NCBI GenBank assembly: GCA_951640195.1
Contig: OX621166.1
Coordinates: 62,001 to 126,000, forward strand
From: Porpolomopsis calyptriformis
Lineage: Eukaryota; Basidiomycota; Agaricomycetes; Agaricales; Hygrophoraceae
DNA: 64,000 nt
Reading direction: 5' to 3'
The notes under the pieces were generated by a model, which was not told where the DNA came from, searched no databases, and saw only the letters and a list, made by a program, of their open reading frames with translations. Below are positions 12,222-22,296 of this stretch, piece after piece; within the stretch, counting starts at the first letter, position 1; each line of letters begins with the position of its first letter. The position numbers and the translations under genes are program-made.

Positions 12222-13365
12222 GTGCGGCACACCAGATACGAAATTTCGATGAGTTGATATTAAATTTTAGTTTCATTCCACTGATTTACAGGTTGTTAAT
12301 GGCGTTGAGGATGTGATACCTTCAATGAGATGATGCCATTGGCACCCTCATGACTTGCATGCTAGGTAAGACTTTGTTTTATTGGTTAATTGGCATAGTG
12401 GCGGGACTAGCTGGTTTCACCCGTGCGAAGGGGCTCATCAGTGGGCTTAACCGCTTGCCCATACCAGCCCTTATGGCTATACTGTGTACCCAACTTAGAT
12501 TGCTGAGGGGGAGTCCAGCATCAGGTCATGAATGACCCAACAACCATGAACGGTCCACTCAAACCGACCATGAACGGAAGGTAGAGGTCTTTGACCCCGA
12601 ACAGGTGGGTAGTCAAGGGGGGTGCAGACTGAATGGTGAAGTGCGCCCTACTTCCTCTACATTCACATTGGACCATGATGGCCGACTGCCTGCCTTTCAT
12701 GAGCGAAAGGACTTGTCCACGATAGCCTTTAGTTATCGAACCCACACACTTACTAGCAGTCGGCCGTCTCCGGAGATAAGGCCGAAAGTAGATAGTGCTA
12801 TGTCTTGGGTTCGAACCCAAGAGTGAATATTTACATATGAACAGGCTAGTTGTCATTTACATCAATCTCTTCACCACTACTGTAACAGATATGTTACATA
12901 CAGCCACCATGCCGTGTTTGTACGTATTTGTACCAGATACCTTAAGTACTGGTTATACTTAGGTAAACAATAAGTTTACATCCCACTCCCGCTTATACCA
13001 GATTGCCCCAATACATTGGTTCTGTGCATATCCTGGTATTGAGCAAAGTGTGATAACTTATCCCCAATCCTTACACTTTTTTGCACATCAGGGACCCATT
13101 ATCAACAAAATGACCAAAATGCTGGCACAAAATTAATTCAAAATTCTTTGGGGGATTATTAGGGCATCCCAATACAATCAGTTTTTAATTTACTAACCCA
13201 TAAATTAAAAAAATCGGCGGTCCCATTCTTGAGATATATGTAAAATACTCTATTTATACCATTATGCAGCCCAGCTATTGTATTGCACTCTATAAATCGC
13301 AATTTCATATCCATTTGATAGGCACAGTGAACTAATGGTGAGCCCACCAAAAATTCCGATTTTTA
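12222..13365. other. Gene-free stretch between RasGEF fragment and tandem array
   Basis: No convincing coding sequence. It holds a 35-nt piece closely matching the FAS coding region (12268-12302, see findings). The stretch from about 12,860 is AT-rich and leads into the array. Short open frames here have no recognisable content. Confidence 0.5.
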
Positions 13366-13369
13366 GAGC

Positions 13370-14458
13370 ATTTGGTATGTCGTGGTGGAAGATGGTAAGG
13401 TTTTAGGAGGAAGTATAAGTATAAGTAGCTATAGACTGCTCTAAAAATCAGGGTTTTATATTCAATCGATAGCCCCAGTGTCATAGAGGTGGGGAATACA
13501 ACAATCCCGATTTATGGACCATTTGGGGTACCGCAATCAGTTATATAAGGGGTATGGGGGGATATCTCCAACTTATCACAGAGGTCCTTAAAAATCAGGA
13601 TTTCATGTTCAATCGATAGCGCTAGTGTCACAGATACTGGGAATACAAAAATCCTGATTTATAGACCATTTGGGGTACCGCAATAAGCTATATAAGGGGT
13701 ATGGAGGGGTATATCTCCAACTTATCACAGAGGTCTTTAAAAATTGGGATTTCATGTTCAATCGATAGCAGTAGTGTTATAGAGGCTCGGAATAACAAAA
13801 TCCTGATTTATAGGCAGAATAAGGTACTGCAATAAGCCATATAAGGGGTATGGGGGGTATATCTCCAACTTATCACAGAGCTCTTTAAAAATCTGGGTTT
13901 TATATTCAATCAATAGCCCCAGTGTCATAGAGGTGGGGAATACAAAATTCCAGAGTTACGGACTATTTGGGGTACTGCAATCAGTTATATAAGGGGTATG
14001 GGAGGGGTATATCTCCAACTTATTACAGACATCTTTAAACATTACAATTTCATGTTCAATCAATAGCACCAGTGTCGTAGATGCTTGGAATAACAATATA
14101 TGGATAGAATAAGGTACTCCAATAAGTTATATAAAGGGTATGAGGGACTATATCTCCAACTTATCACAGACCTCTTTAAACATCACAATTTCATGTTCAA
14201 TCAATAGCACCAGTGTGATAGATGCTTGGAATAACAATATATGGACAGAATAAGGCACTGCAATAAGCTATATAAGGGGTATGGGGGAGTATATCTCCAA
14301 CTTATCACAGACCTCTTTAAACATCACAATTTTATGTTCAAACAATAGCACCAGTGTTATAGATGCTCGGAATGACAATATATGGACAGAATGAGGCACA
14401 GCAATAAACTATATAAGGGGTATGGGGGGGTATATCTCTAACTTATCACAGAGCTCTT
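13370..14458 (+). repeat. Tandem array of ~145-bp units, left copy
   Basis: About seven or eight imperfect units of 138-151 bp, visible from the recurring words TTCAATCRATAGC (near 13,460, 13,605, 13,750, 13,900, 14,050, 14,190, 14,335), TATATAAGGGGTATG and ATCTCCAACTTATCACAGA. Two subtypes occur. The left units carry AATCAGGATTT plus GGACCATTTGGGGTACC; the right units carry CATCACAATTT plus ACAATATATGGACAG. The array stops abruptly at the TA preceding a transposon end at 14,461. The same family lies in inverted orientation at 62.86-64.0 kb. Confidence 0.9.
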
Positions 14459-14460
14459 TA

Positions 14461-14770
14461 CAGCTGTTTGCACATGGCTTGACACACTTTTCCGCGGATT
14501 TGAAAAAAGAAAAGAGTCGACTCAGTGCTGTTATGACTGATTATTAATCATTTAAATACAACTGTTAGGCTGTTGTACCAAGATCAGGCTTAATGGCAAC
14601 CTCAAGCTTGTCGGAAGACGATTCAATGTCACCAGGATCAAGCACACTGTTGGGTGGTACCATTAAGGTGATGAGCAATGTTAAGAGTTACAGTAAGAGA
14701 TTGTACAAGTTATGGCTGGTCAACTTTTCTTAAATCTCCGGACAAGTGTCAAGCCATGTGCAAACGGCTG
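14461..14770. mobile_element. 310-bp deletion derivative (MITE) of the Tc1/mariner element
   Basis: Begins CAGCTGTTTGCACATGGCTT and ends with the inverted counterpart CCATGTGCAAACGGCTG. It is flanked by TA on both sides (14459-60, 14771-72), the Tc1/mariner target. Its left ~120 bp match the transposase-side end of the full element at 17,405. Its right part matches the other end, including the first codons of the accessory gene. It therefore arose by internal deletion of a related full-length element. Confidence 0.9.
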
Positions 14771-14772
14771 TA

Positions 14773-14998
14773 ATCCTAATCTACCTGTAGTTAAATGGAA
14801 TCGGATCATCTATTTACTCGGCTCGACTGGCCTGGGTCTCTTTCGTCTGACTACCAGAGTCTACTGCTGGTTACCTGAGTTGAGCTCACGCCACGTTGAG
14901 TCGACCAAGTTGAACGGTGTTGTCACTACCCACCTCTGAAACACAGTGACTGGCACTTCGTAGAGAGTTTGTTGAACTCTATTTCGGGGACCGCCTTG
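14773..14998. repeat. ~225-bp segment duplicated next to the MITE, copy 1
   Basis: From CTAATCTACCTGTAGTTAAA to GGACCGCCTTGTGACAGTCAC this matches 27,669-27,894 with only scattered substitutions. In both places it directly follows the 3' end of a MITE copy. Function unknown; no convincing coding potential. Confidence 0.8.
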
Positions 14999-15059
14999 TG
15001 ACAGTCACCTCACATGGGTGTGACAGTCACTCAACTCACGTGGGTGTGACTCCATATTA

Positions 15060-16475
15060 GAACCAGTCAACTGCTTCCTGCACAGCGTATTTCTCGAAAA
15101 TATGACAAGGGCAAATATGGGCAGATTTGTGTAAATTCTGAGACATGACCACAATTTGATGAGAACTTGCTGCATCAGGAATACAGTATAACTGGAGCAC
15201 ATTCCCGTCAATACAAAATATGACGAGAAGAATATATCCCAGCTGAGGGAGTAAGCATTTTCTGGCATGCGTAACCTCATTAATGGACGCGCCCATAGTG
15301 ACGCGTATACCAGGTATTGCCCTTGGAATACCTCTCGGTGCTGACTGGTCATGCCTGCCGATATCCCACACTGATACAAACCAAAATATACCTTAGATGC
15401 ACCAGATTGGTGAACTTCCTTGTTTGACGGTGGTGACACTAGTACATGATTGGATGAGCATCAGTTCTCCATAGATATTGGTCCGTGCACCCGTACATAA
15501 ATACTCATCGTTACCTTGTACTTCCTCACGTGTTTGCCTCACGAGCTCAACGAGGTCCAAGCCGTTCCAACACATGATACCATATTCCTTTTGTTCTTTC
15601 ACAATGTTGATAGTTTCCACAAGGAGTGCCATCCGATATCATTGAACAGCGTAAATTACAAGATATGTCTACCAGGACCCGAGGTCAAGGTCTTAACTGA
15701 TGAGATCTCCTCCAAGCGTCGCAGGAGTGGTTGATGGTGTAGGCCCATTCCAGGCCTCTCTAGAATGACAGTGTGAAGATCTACAGCCTCTGTAAGCCTG
15801 TTAAGCCTCCACCGAGACCAGAAATCATAATGATGATTCTCGTTAATCCAGCAGGGTATCCCTTACATGCAGATCACCGAGTCACATATATATGGTTGCA
15901 CTCCCAAGCAACTACCAACATATACGTCATTTTCCTGATGTAATGTGAGGAGGGAGTGCTGTACCACCGAAAGGATTCATGCCTCGACGGGCACGGCGGG
16001 CAGCACGTTGAGCGAAAAGTAGTACACGGTCGTTCGTATTGCCATTCGAGTCTTCCAGATTCGTCACTGCCAGGACTGCCGGAAGCGTCACACGCACGCC
16101 AAATAAGAATTGATTGTCAGTCAGGCTACAAGTATGGGAGTACGCATAATAACTATTTATCCCACCAGGTCAAGGTATCTGTGGCCCATTCTTGATCGTC
16201 CAAGTCTAATGACACCGGATCTGGTTCGAAAAGTTGTAATATTGCATGATGGAAACATACCAGATCAAAATTGCCGCCGTTAAGTCCCCACACTTCAATG
16301 GTACTCAGAAGGAAGCGAGCCTGTGATTAATCTGTGTTATTCTCGTCGAGTCTCGGTTACCAAAATGGACCTGCACTGCCGTATAAGCATTGGTGTCTGG
16401 GGTAACTTTCGTCATGTTATGCAACTTGGCGTTTCCAGAGGGTGTCGCATTTGATCCTGGTACATCCTTGAGTGT
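15060..16475 (-). pseudogene. Unrecognised, apparently decayed multi-exon gene
   Basis: On the minus strand, islands of plausible coding sequence lie in order: SGNAKLHNMTKVTP (near 16,430), ARFLLSTIEVWGLNGGNFDL (about 16,320-16,260), DDQEWATDTLTWWD (about 16,195), SLTDNQFLFGVRVTLPAVLA then RVLLFAQRAARRARRGMNPFGG (16,140-15,960), and LVETINIVKEQKEYG then LVELVRQTREEVQGNDEYL (15,620-15,490). They are separated by intron-like gaps and stops. I do not recognise the family. It points away from the dioxygenase gene starting at 16,527, so the two may have shared a promoter. A piece of the same coding region recurs at 20.93-21.06 kb. Confidence 0.35.
15440..15560 (-). repeat. Dispersed coding repeat, copy 1
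   Basis: Its minus strand matches 20,930-21,055 on the plus strand through GAGGCAAACACGTGAGGAAG, TACAAGGTAACGA and GGGTGCACGGACCAATATCT. Both translate to LVRQTREEVQGNDEYLC followed by GARTNIYG. Family not recognised. Confidence 0.75.
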
Positions 16476-16526
16476 GGAAGATGGTGGGGTAAAAATGTGT
16501 CTGACTTTACTTTACAGGCCACAGAC

Positions 16527-19500
16527 ATGAGGCGATATAGCACCAGGGGTGGGGCCACGCCATTTCCAGGCAAAAAGTTTAATCCAGTCCCAGCACCACG
16601 GGGCCAGCAAACTCCCCGCTTTGCGCATGGACAATCTTTACAAAAATCAATTGCCAAGGAAGCGTCTTTTTTTCGAAAACGGGCGGCATGGTTAAAAGAT
16701 TTTTTAGACCAACCTGAGAGTGAGTAGTCATAATGTATCCATTTCACTATTCTTATATGACTAGATACCATTGTATGCAAAGGAGTGAGGCTTTCCGACC
16801 TTCGCCTACGCACTATCACAAGCCAGGTTTCAGCCTTTGCAGAGAAGCGCTTCCACGATATGCAAGCATCCAATATCATTCCCTGGGGTATGTCGCAGCG
16901 GTGGGTCGAAGATGTTGGCAAGGATCCTGAATGGTTAGTGATATATGCCTCAGAGCAAGTGAAAGATGGTCGTATAGTCAGGGATGGGTTTTATGTGTGT
17001 TCATTGCATTTCAATAACATCATTCACTCATTGAAATGTGGTTATTTAGGAAAATGAAGCTCAATTCGTCTGGGAGGCCACTCAAAAACTGTTTTCTGAA
17101 ATTCAGCCTGTTTGTCCAGCTCTGGGTGGGGATAAGAGACATCTGGAAAGCGCTCTCTACCCACTAATGGACTTTGATGTCCTTGAAGAAGAGGACAATA
17201 TTGTACATTCATGTAAGCTCAACTAGGATTCAAGAGTTGAACATTGATATTTGAAGCAGCATCACTTCTCCAGACCAATGTTGGCACATGTTTAGACATC
17301 ACTGATGGTTATGAGCCTGTTGGATTACGCCACGACATTCAAGCATGGTACGAGTTAGGACATAGGGTGTGTCATAAACTTATTTATTTACATGATTTGT
17401 TTTACAGCCGTTTGCACATGGCTTGACACTATTCCGCGGATTTGAAAAAAGAAAAGAAGTCGACTCAATACTGTTATGACCGATTATTAATCATTTAAAT
17501 ACAACTTTTAGGCTGCTGTTCACGACTCTGTTGTAATGCCCTATCGAAAAATTAGTTCGGATGTAAAGCTCGCAGCCGTTAGGCTCCATGATCTCAATCT
17601 GCTTGACCTCGAGACCATTCTGCATATTGTTGGGTTCTCTCGCAGCACCTACTTTCGTGTTCTAAAGCTTTGGCACGAAACTGGCGACGTTACTATCCAC
17701 AGATTGAAACTTGGACGGCCTCGGCTTCTCCACAAGAGTGATGTTGATTATCTGATCTGTCTTGTGCACCACTGGCCTCACTGGTTCCTTGACGAGCTCC
17801 TAGCTCTTCTCAAAACCAATCGATTCATTTCTGTTCACTATACAACCATCTTCCGAGAGCTGACTCGCATGGGTATGTCTTTGAAGAAGCTGAAGAAAAT
17901 TGCACAAGAGCGGAACGAGAATGCTAGAGCCAACTTCATTGCAAGGATGGCCCAGTACGAGCCTGAGGAGTTGGGCTTCATCGATGAAACTTCCAAAGAT
18001 GAACGAACACTCTCACGTCAGAGAGGTAGATCAAAGAGGGGGGCTAGGGCTGAGGCAAGGGAGGTTTTTGTTTGAGGAATCCGTCTCAGTGCAGTAGGCC
18101 TTCTCACAATTGATGGCATGACGGCAAGTACTGTTGTTCAAGGCTCAATGACGAAAGCAGGATTCCTACAATTTCTTGAATTTACAGTGGTACGTTTCAG
18201 CCATTTTTGCAAAGATACAACTCATTTATTGTAACAGATACCACACTGTGTTCCCCATAGCAACCTCCGTGTGCTTGTAATGGATAATGCAAAAATCCAT
18301 CGAGGCCCTGAAATCCTAGAGTTGCTTGATCGTTTTGGTGGGTTTCCCACCTACATAAATGAACCCATGCCAATCAACTCACAGGAATCCAGCTAGAGTA
18401 CTTGCCGCCATACTCGCCAGATTTGAATCCAATTGAGGAGGCCTTTTCAAAAATCAAAGCATTCATTCGTCACAACCAAGATATTTTTACAGCTTCGACA
18501 GAATTTGGTATAATGTATGATATGTATGAGGCTATGGATGTTATCTTGCCATCCGACGCAGCTGGTTATTTCATTCACAGTGGTTACTTTTAGTTTTGAA
18601 CGCTATAAACTGTTAGGCAATTCTATTGACTGTATCTGCAAATAATACGGACGTCTAAGTATTATGACAATGCCCACGAAGCAACAGCATGTTTCAGCTC
18701 TGCAATCTCCCCACTTTTGAATCCCATCTCCTTTAGTTCACTTATCTCAGTGTAAGCAAAGGTATGTGTTCCCGAGTACCCATTTGCGACAAGTCGGTCT
18801 TGAATAGCTTCGGAAAGTGAGTAGTTGTCGCAGAAGTCAGTTATTGTCATTTTTGGTCTAGATGGATTTGCAACAGAGATGAGCAGTGGTGATTGAGAAA
18901 CAGTTGAAGAAGGAACAGCATTGGGTGCAGGTGCGACATGAGACAAAAGTCCGAAGAGAGCGTCAGGAATAGAGAAATGGTTGTGAATTTGCATGGGTGC
19001 AGAAACGGCCTGATCTTTTGCTACAGCTTGTTGACGGCATTGATGAAGAAGTGATTTGGGGCCAAGACTGTCTGGAGACAAGACGTCGAATGCTTTATGG
19101 TTTGGAGGTTTATCAATTGTTGCACTCCCGTCATCCTTAAGCTTTAGGTGAATGGGTTAGTGTTGCCAACTCAAGTGATTACTTCACGACTCACCAAGGC
19201 AGAAGCCCAGACCTCAAAGTGAGTCATGCTTAGAGGGAAATGCTCAGGGTTGTCAGCCGGCACATAGCAGTGATCACTTGAGCAGTTGCGTGTATTGCAA
19301 GCCCATCGATTCCTAAGAAACTGGATCTTTTCGTTTCGGGCTACATTCCCTGGCAATATTTTATCGGGTTTCTATATATTATAAATACTATTAGCATCAA
19401 AATGGTAGCGAAACACTCACTTTTTTCTTTTTCTTTTTTGGCCGGTCATCATCAGTATCGGTGTTCTCTTTCTCACTGTCGGTACCCCTCTTTCTATTCT

Positions 19501-20872
19501 TTCTGCCATGCTAGTTGACGCCTTGCCATTTAGTATAATAACTATAGATGTTACGCAACATACCTTAAGATCAGATGTCTTCTCTGTAATAGTGACGTTC
19601 ACAATCGGATCTTTTGCTTTGAGGGCTCGCTCGACAAGAAAGCTGTAATTGTTATGATGAAGATTCATGGCATTTGGAGCATGACGAGGGACTGAGAAGG
19701 AGACATCGTAATCTTCGAAACTGAGGTTTTCTGGGTGATAATACGCATCAATCTTGACAAGTAGTTGGGCCTTGACCATGTCCCAAGGATCGGCAGATGA
19801 GAGTTTCAGAAAATCGTTATGGGGTACACGTTTGCGAGCTGGTTTCTTCATTTCTTTTGCATGAAACAGGGAGAGATTGTAGGTGATTTTCAAAGGAGAG
19901 GTTGCATCTAATTACTTTGATATGGTTATATTTGGGTTTGGATGTAGTAAGGACATACTTTCATTATGCTTTCCGACCTCCTTTTCCTTCGGCATCTTGA
20001 GTTTTGGCGGAACCGTCAGTGTGAGCAAAGGATCAGGTAGCGTGCCTAGATCAGGCTTGATGGCAGCTTCAAGCTCATCAGAAGACGATTCGATGTCGCC
20101 AGGATCAAGCACACTATTGGGTGGTGCCATTAGGGCAATGAGCAATGTTAAGAGTTATGGTAAGAGATTGCATGAGTAGTAATTAAAGTTATGGCTAGTC
20201 GACTTCTTTTTCTTTTTTCAAATCTGTGGAATAGTGTCAAGCCATGTGCAAACGGCTGTAATCTGTCTCTTTCAGCATGATAACCCTATCCCCTCTTCTG
20301 ACCTTATTGGCAATCATTCAGCCCGAAAATCAAAAAATCACACGTCACTACTTGCAGGCAACTGAGAAGCAAACGAACTACCTTGACAAGCTACTAGAAA
20401 AATTAGCACCAAAGGAGTGGAACCGCTTAAAACGTACTTATAAAGCAGGTCGTTGGTACCAGGACCTCAATGAATCCTGCTTTTTTGGACTCGCAACTAT
20501 TTGGAAGCTTCAGGTTGATGTGCACATCGACCACAACGATTTTGAATTGAGCGTGATCACTTGTGCCGGCAAGTTTAATTGGGGACATCTTTATTTGCCG
20601 GACTTGGATTTGTGCTTAGCGTGAGGTGTTTTGTTCATGTATGTACCATTTTTGAACTAACTGCTGAGCTAGATATAAGGCTGGAGATATTGTTATTCTG
20701 AGGTCTCCATACTTGTTCCATGGAGTTGGGCGCTGGGAACCTGGCCCCATGTTGTCCGCCAATACATGCACTCCTGGGCGTATCGCGTGGGTCCATTTTA
20801 GCCACCAAGATGTCGTTCGATTCTTAGATGAGAAGCCCAAAGACTACATGATTCGGCTAGGCTAGGTTAATT
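16527..20872 (+). CDS. Putative 2-oxoglutarate/Fe(II) dioxygenase-like protein with a transposon in an intron
   Basis: Start ATG at 16527 (MRRYSTRGG). Exons: 16527 to about 16719; about 16765-16992 (CKGVRLSDLRLRTITSQVSA); about 17052-17212 (ENEAQFVWEATQKLFSEIQP); about 17260-17372 (LLQTNVGTCLDITDGYEPVG). After a 2.9-kb intron holding the transposon, exons follow from about 20,277 to 20,622 and about 20,674 to 20,872. The C-terminal half shows an H-x-D pair (HIDHND), GHLYLPDLDLCLAYKAGD, then a distal His (LFHGVGRW) and Arg (PGRIAWVHF). This H-x-D...H...R order is the metal/cofactor signature of double-stranded beta-helix dioxygenases, including nucleic-acid oxygenases of the TET/JBP type. Substrate unknown. 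No frame break seen once spliced; exon edges are approximate. Confidence 0.55.
17405..17454. repeat. Left terminal inverted repeat of the Tc1/mariner element
   Basis: Starts CAGCCGTTTGCACATGGC, continues TTGACACTATTCC and ends in a GATTTGAAAAAAG tract. It pairs with 20205-20258 in inverted orientation. Confidence 0.9.
17536..18593 (+). pseudogene. DD34E Tc1/mariner (IS630 superfamily) transposase, one in-frame stop
   Basis: Catalyses cut-and-paste transposition at TA sites. The N-terminus has a helix-turn-helix DNA-binding region (VRLHDLNLLDLETILHIVGF, GRPRLLHKSD, then HYTTIFRELTRMGM). The catalytic core shows the first Asp in FIDETSKDE, the second in LVMDNAKIH and Glu in YSPDLNPIEEAFSK, with 34 residues between the last two. 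Introns of ~50 nt at about 18190-18238 and 18340-18384 give an ORF of about 320 residues. An in-frame TGA at 18073-18075 interrupts VFV-GIRLSAVGLLTIDG. The rest is clean, so inactivation is recent or the stop is a sequencing artefact. Confidence 0.9.
18662..20130 (-). CDS. Transposon accessory protein with C-terminal SAM-like domain
   Basis: Start ATG at 20130 (MAPPNSVLDPGDIESSSDE). Five exons with clean GT-AG introns (about 19911-19963, 19509-19563, 19378-19421, 19144-19193) join without stops into roughly 430 residues. N-terminal third acidic; then ITYNLSLFHAKEMKKPARKR and a region ending TITEKTSDLK; then a nuclear-localisation-like RPKKKKKK. A Cys/His cluster follows (WACNTRNCSSDHCYVPAD). 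The C-terminal ~60 residues (ITDFCDNYSLSEAIQDRL ... LKEMGFKSGEIAELKHAV) look like a SAM-type helical interaction domain. I know no named function. It lies inside the terminal repeats convergent to the transposase, so a role in transposition or its control is inferred. Confidence 0.7.
20205..20258. repeat. Right terminal inverted repeat of the Tc1/mariner element
   Basis: Complement of the left end. GGAATAGTGTCAAGCCATG leads into TGCAAACGGCTG, followed by the TA target duplicate. Confidence 0.9.
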
Positions 20873-20929
20873 ATACCCCGAATAAACTTGGGTTCCTATT
20901 TCTTCAACATGATGTGCACCTTGTTAGGG

Positions 20930-21055
20930 AAACGGTTTGTACCTCATTGAGCTTGTGAGGCAAACACGTGAGGAAGTACAAGGTAACGACGAGTATTTAT
21001 GTATGGGTGCACGGACCAATATCTACGGAGCGCTGACACTCATCCAAAAACCAAC
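20930..21055 (+). repeat. Dispersed coding repeat, copy 2
   Basis: Plus-strand copy of the segment at 15,440-15,560, translating to LVRQTREEVQGNDEYLCMGA. It lies just downstream of the dioxygenase gene. Its surroundings are diverged and show no intact gene. Confidence 0.7.
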
Positions 21056-21059
21056 ACAC

Positions 21060-22290
21060 CTCCCTACCCACCGATGGAGACTCCAACCAAGACGCAGCGC
21101 ACAAGCAGATGGATGATACCACATTTCTTTCTTTGCTCTTTTCTGTTGCATTTATCCGTTCTATAGCCAGCATAGATACTTAAAGGAGGTTAAATGCAAA
21201 GAGGTTCAGACCTCTTGGATGAGGGATGGAGTGACGCACACAAGAGTCTCTGACCAGACCAAGGAACTGCGCGGAAAAGCCTACACAGGTCTGGCGAAAC
21301 AGCTAGGTGCTCAACCAGCAGGCTGTGGTCAATGAGTCATTTTACACTTCTAAATCATTCAGGTGTAGCAAGGACCAAGCGCTAGAAGACAGGCCTTTAG
21401 CCAGTATGGAGAGGCAGATAGGTGCCGATCACCCCTCCTCCCATCCTAATGAACAACCTCATGGATGTATAAGTCATAAGGGGCTATGATTGCAGTGACA
21501 GGTTCTATTCGGTAAGGTACTATGTTACTAGGACCTCCTCAAACTTTTTCACCAAGTCAAGTGTATGCAGAATCTTGTCCAATCAGACACTTTACAGACA
21601 GTCATCACCAGTTTGAGGATATTTCTGTTGTCCCCATTGGAAAAGCGAAGAACCTCAGGATGTCCTCTCGTGTAACAGGGACTGTCTCTACCGTTGTTGG
21701 TGAACACATCAACAATGGCGAGTTGCTCAGGCCTGGTATGCGGTAGTTTGACTATGGTATGATTCCGAATCGAAGTTGGATGTGATGTGAGGCTCTGGGA
21801 TTGTATCGGACATTGAGGCACGTATGTTAGATGAAGTTATTTCGAGGCTAACCCTCACAACTGTCTACAGACGTGTGTATTGTACGGATTGACGCTCATG
21901 GGGAGCAACATGGTAGAGTCTACAAAATGTGGTACACTCTGGATCCATCCTTCTGATAACCACGCCTATTTGATGTGAAGTGGATTTCTTTCTTGCTTGG
22001 TAATTGGCAGTAAAAACGCCATTTGCCTTGGGTAAAATCCATCTTGAAGCCCCACCATGTGGTTAACATCGGACGTTGACATATGCGAAAAGCGTATTCT
22101 GAAACAATATGGCATCAGAGCTTTCTGCATACACGAAGTTGACAAATTCGGGATCAGACGATGGCACTAACGCGTGACTGTCACATTCGGTGGCTGTTAC
22201 TTTCAGTGACTGTCTTCGCCCTTCGTGAAATTTTCAATATTTGTTCTTCTACTTTAACTAGTGTCCCAGAGTCTATGATATTTTAATGTC
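21060..22290. other. Gene-free stretch before the JmjC gene
   Basis: Only short open frames with no recognisable domain. I see no transposon ends or tRNA. It probably contains the JmjC gene promoter at its right end. Confidence 0.4.
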
Positions 22291-22296
22291 CTCTTG

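Larger units (their letters stand above)
17405..20258. mobile_element. Full-length two-gene Tc1/mariner (DD34E) transposon
   Basis: 2854 bp flanked by TA on each side (17403-04, 20259-60). Terminal inverted repeats are about 50 bp (CAGCCGTTTGCACATGGC at the left, its complement at the right) with two mismatches in the first 45. Inside are a plus-strand transposase (17536-18593) and a convergent minus-strand accessory gene (18662-20130). The stop codons are about 65 bp apart. It is inserted in an intron of the dioxygenase gene. Two shorter relatives lie at 14,461 and 27,246. Confidence 0.93.

Noticed and set aside
13370..14458. CRISPR-like array
   Set aside because: The spacing is regular but whole ~145-bp units are similar. 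There are no unique spacers, and this is eukaryotic DNA.
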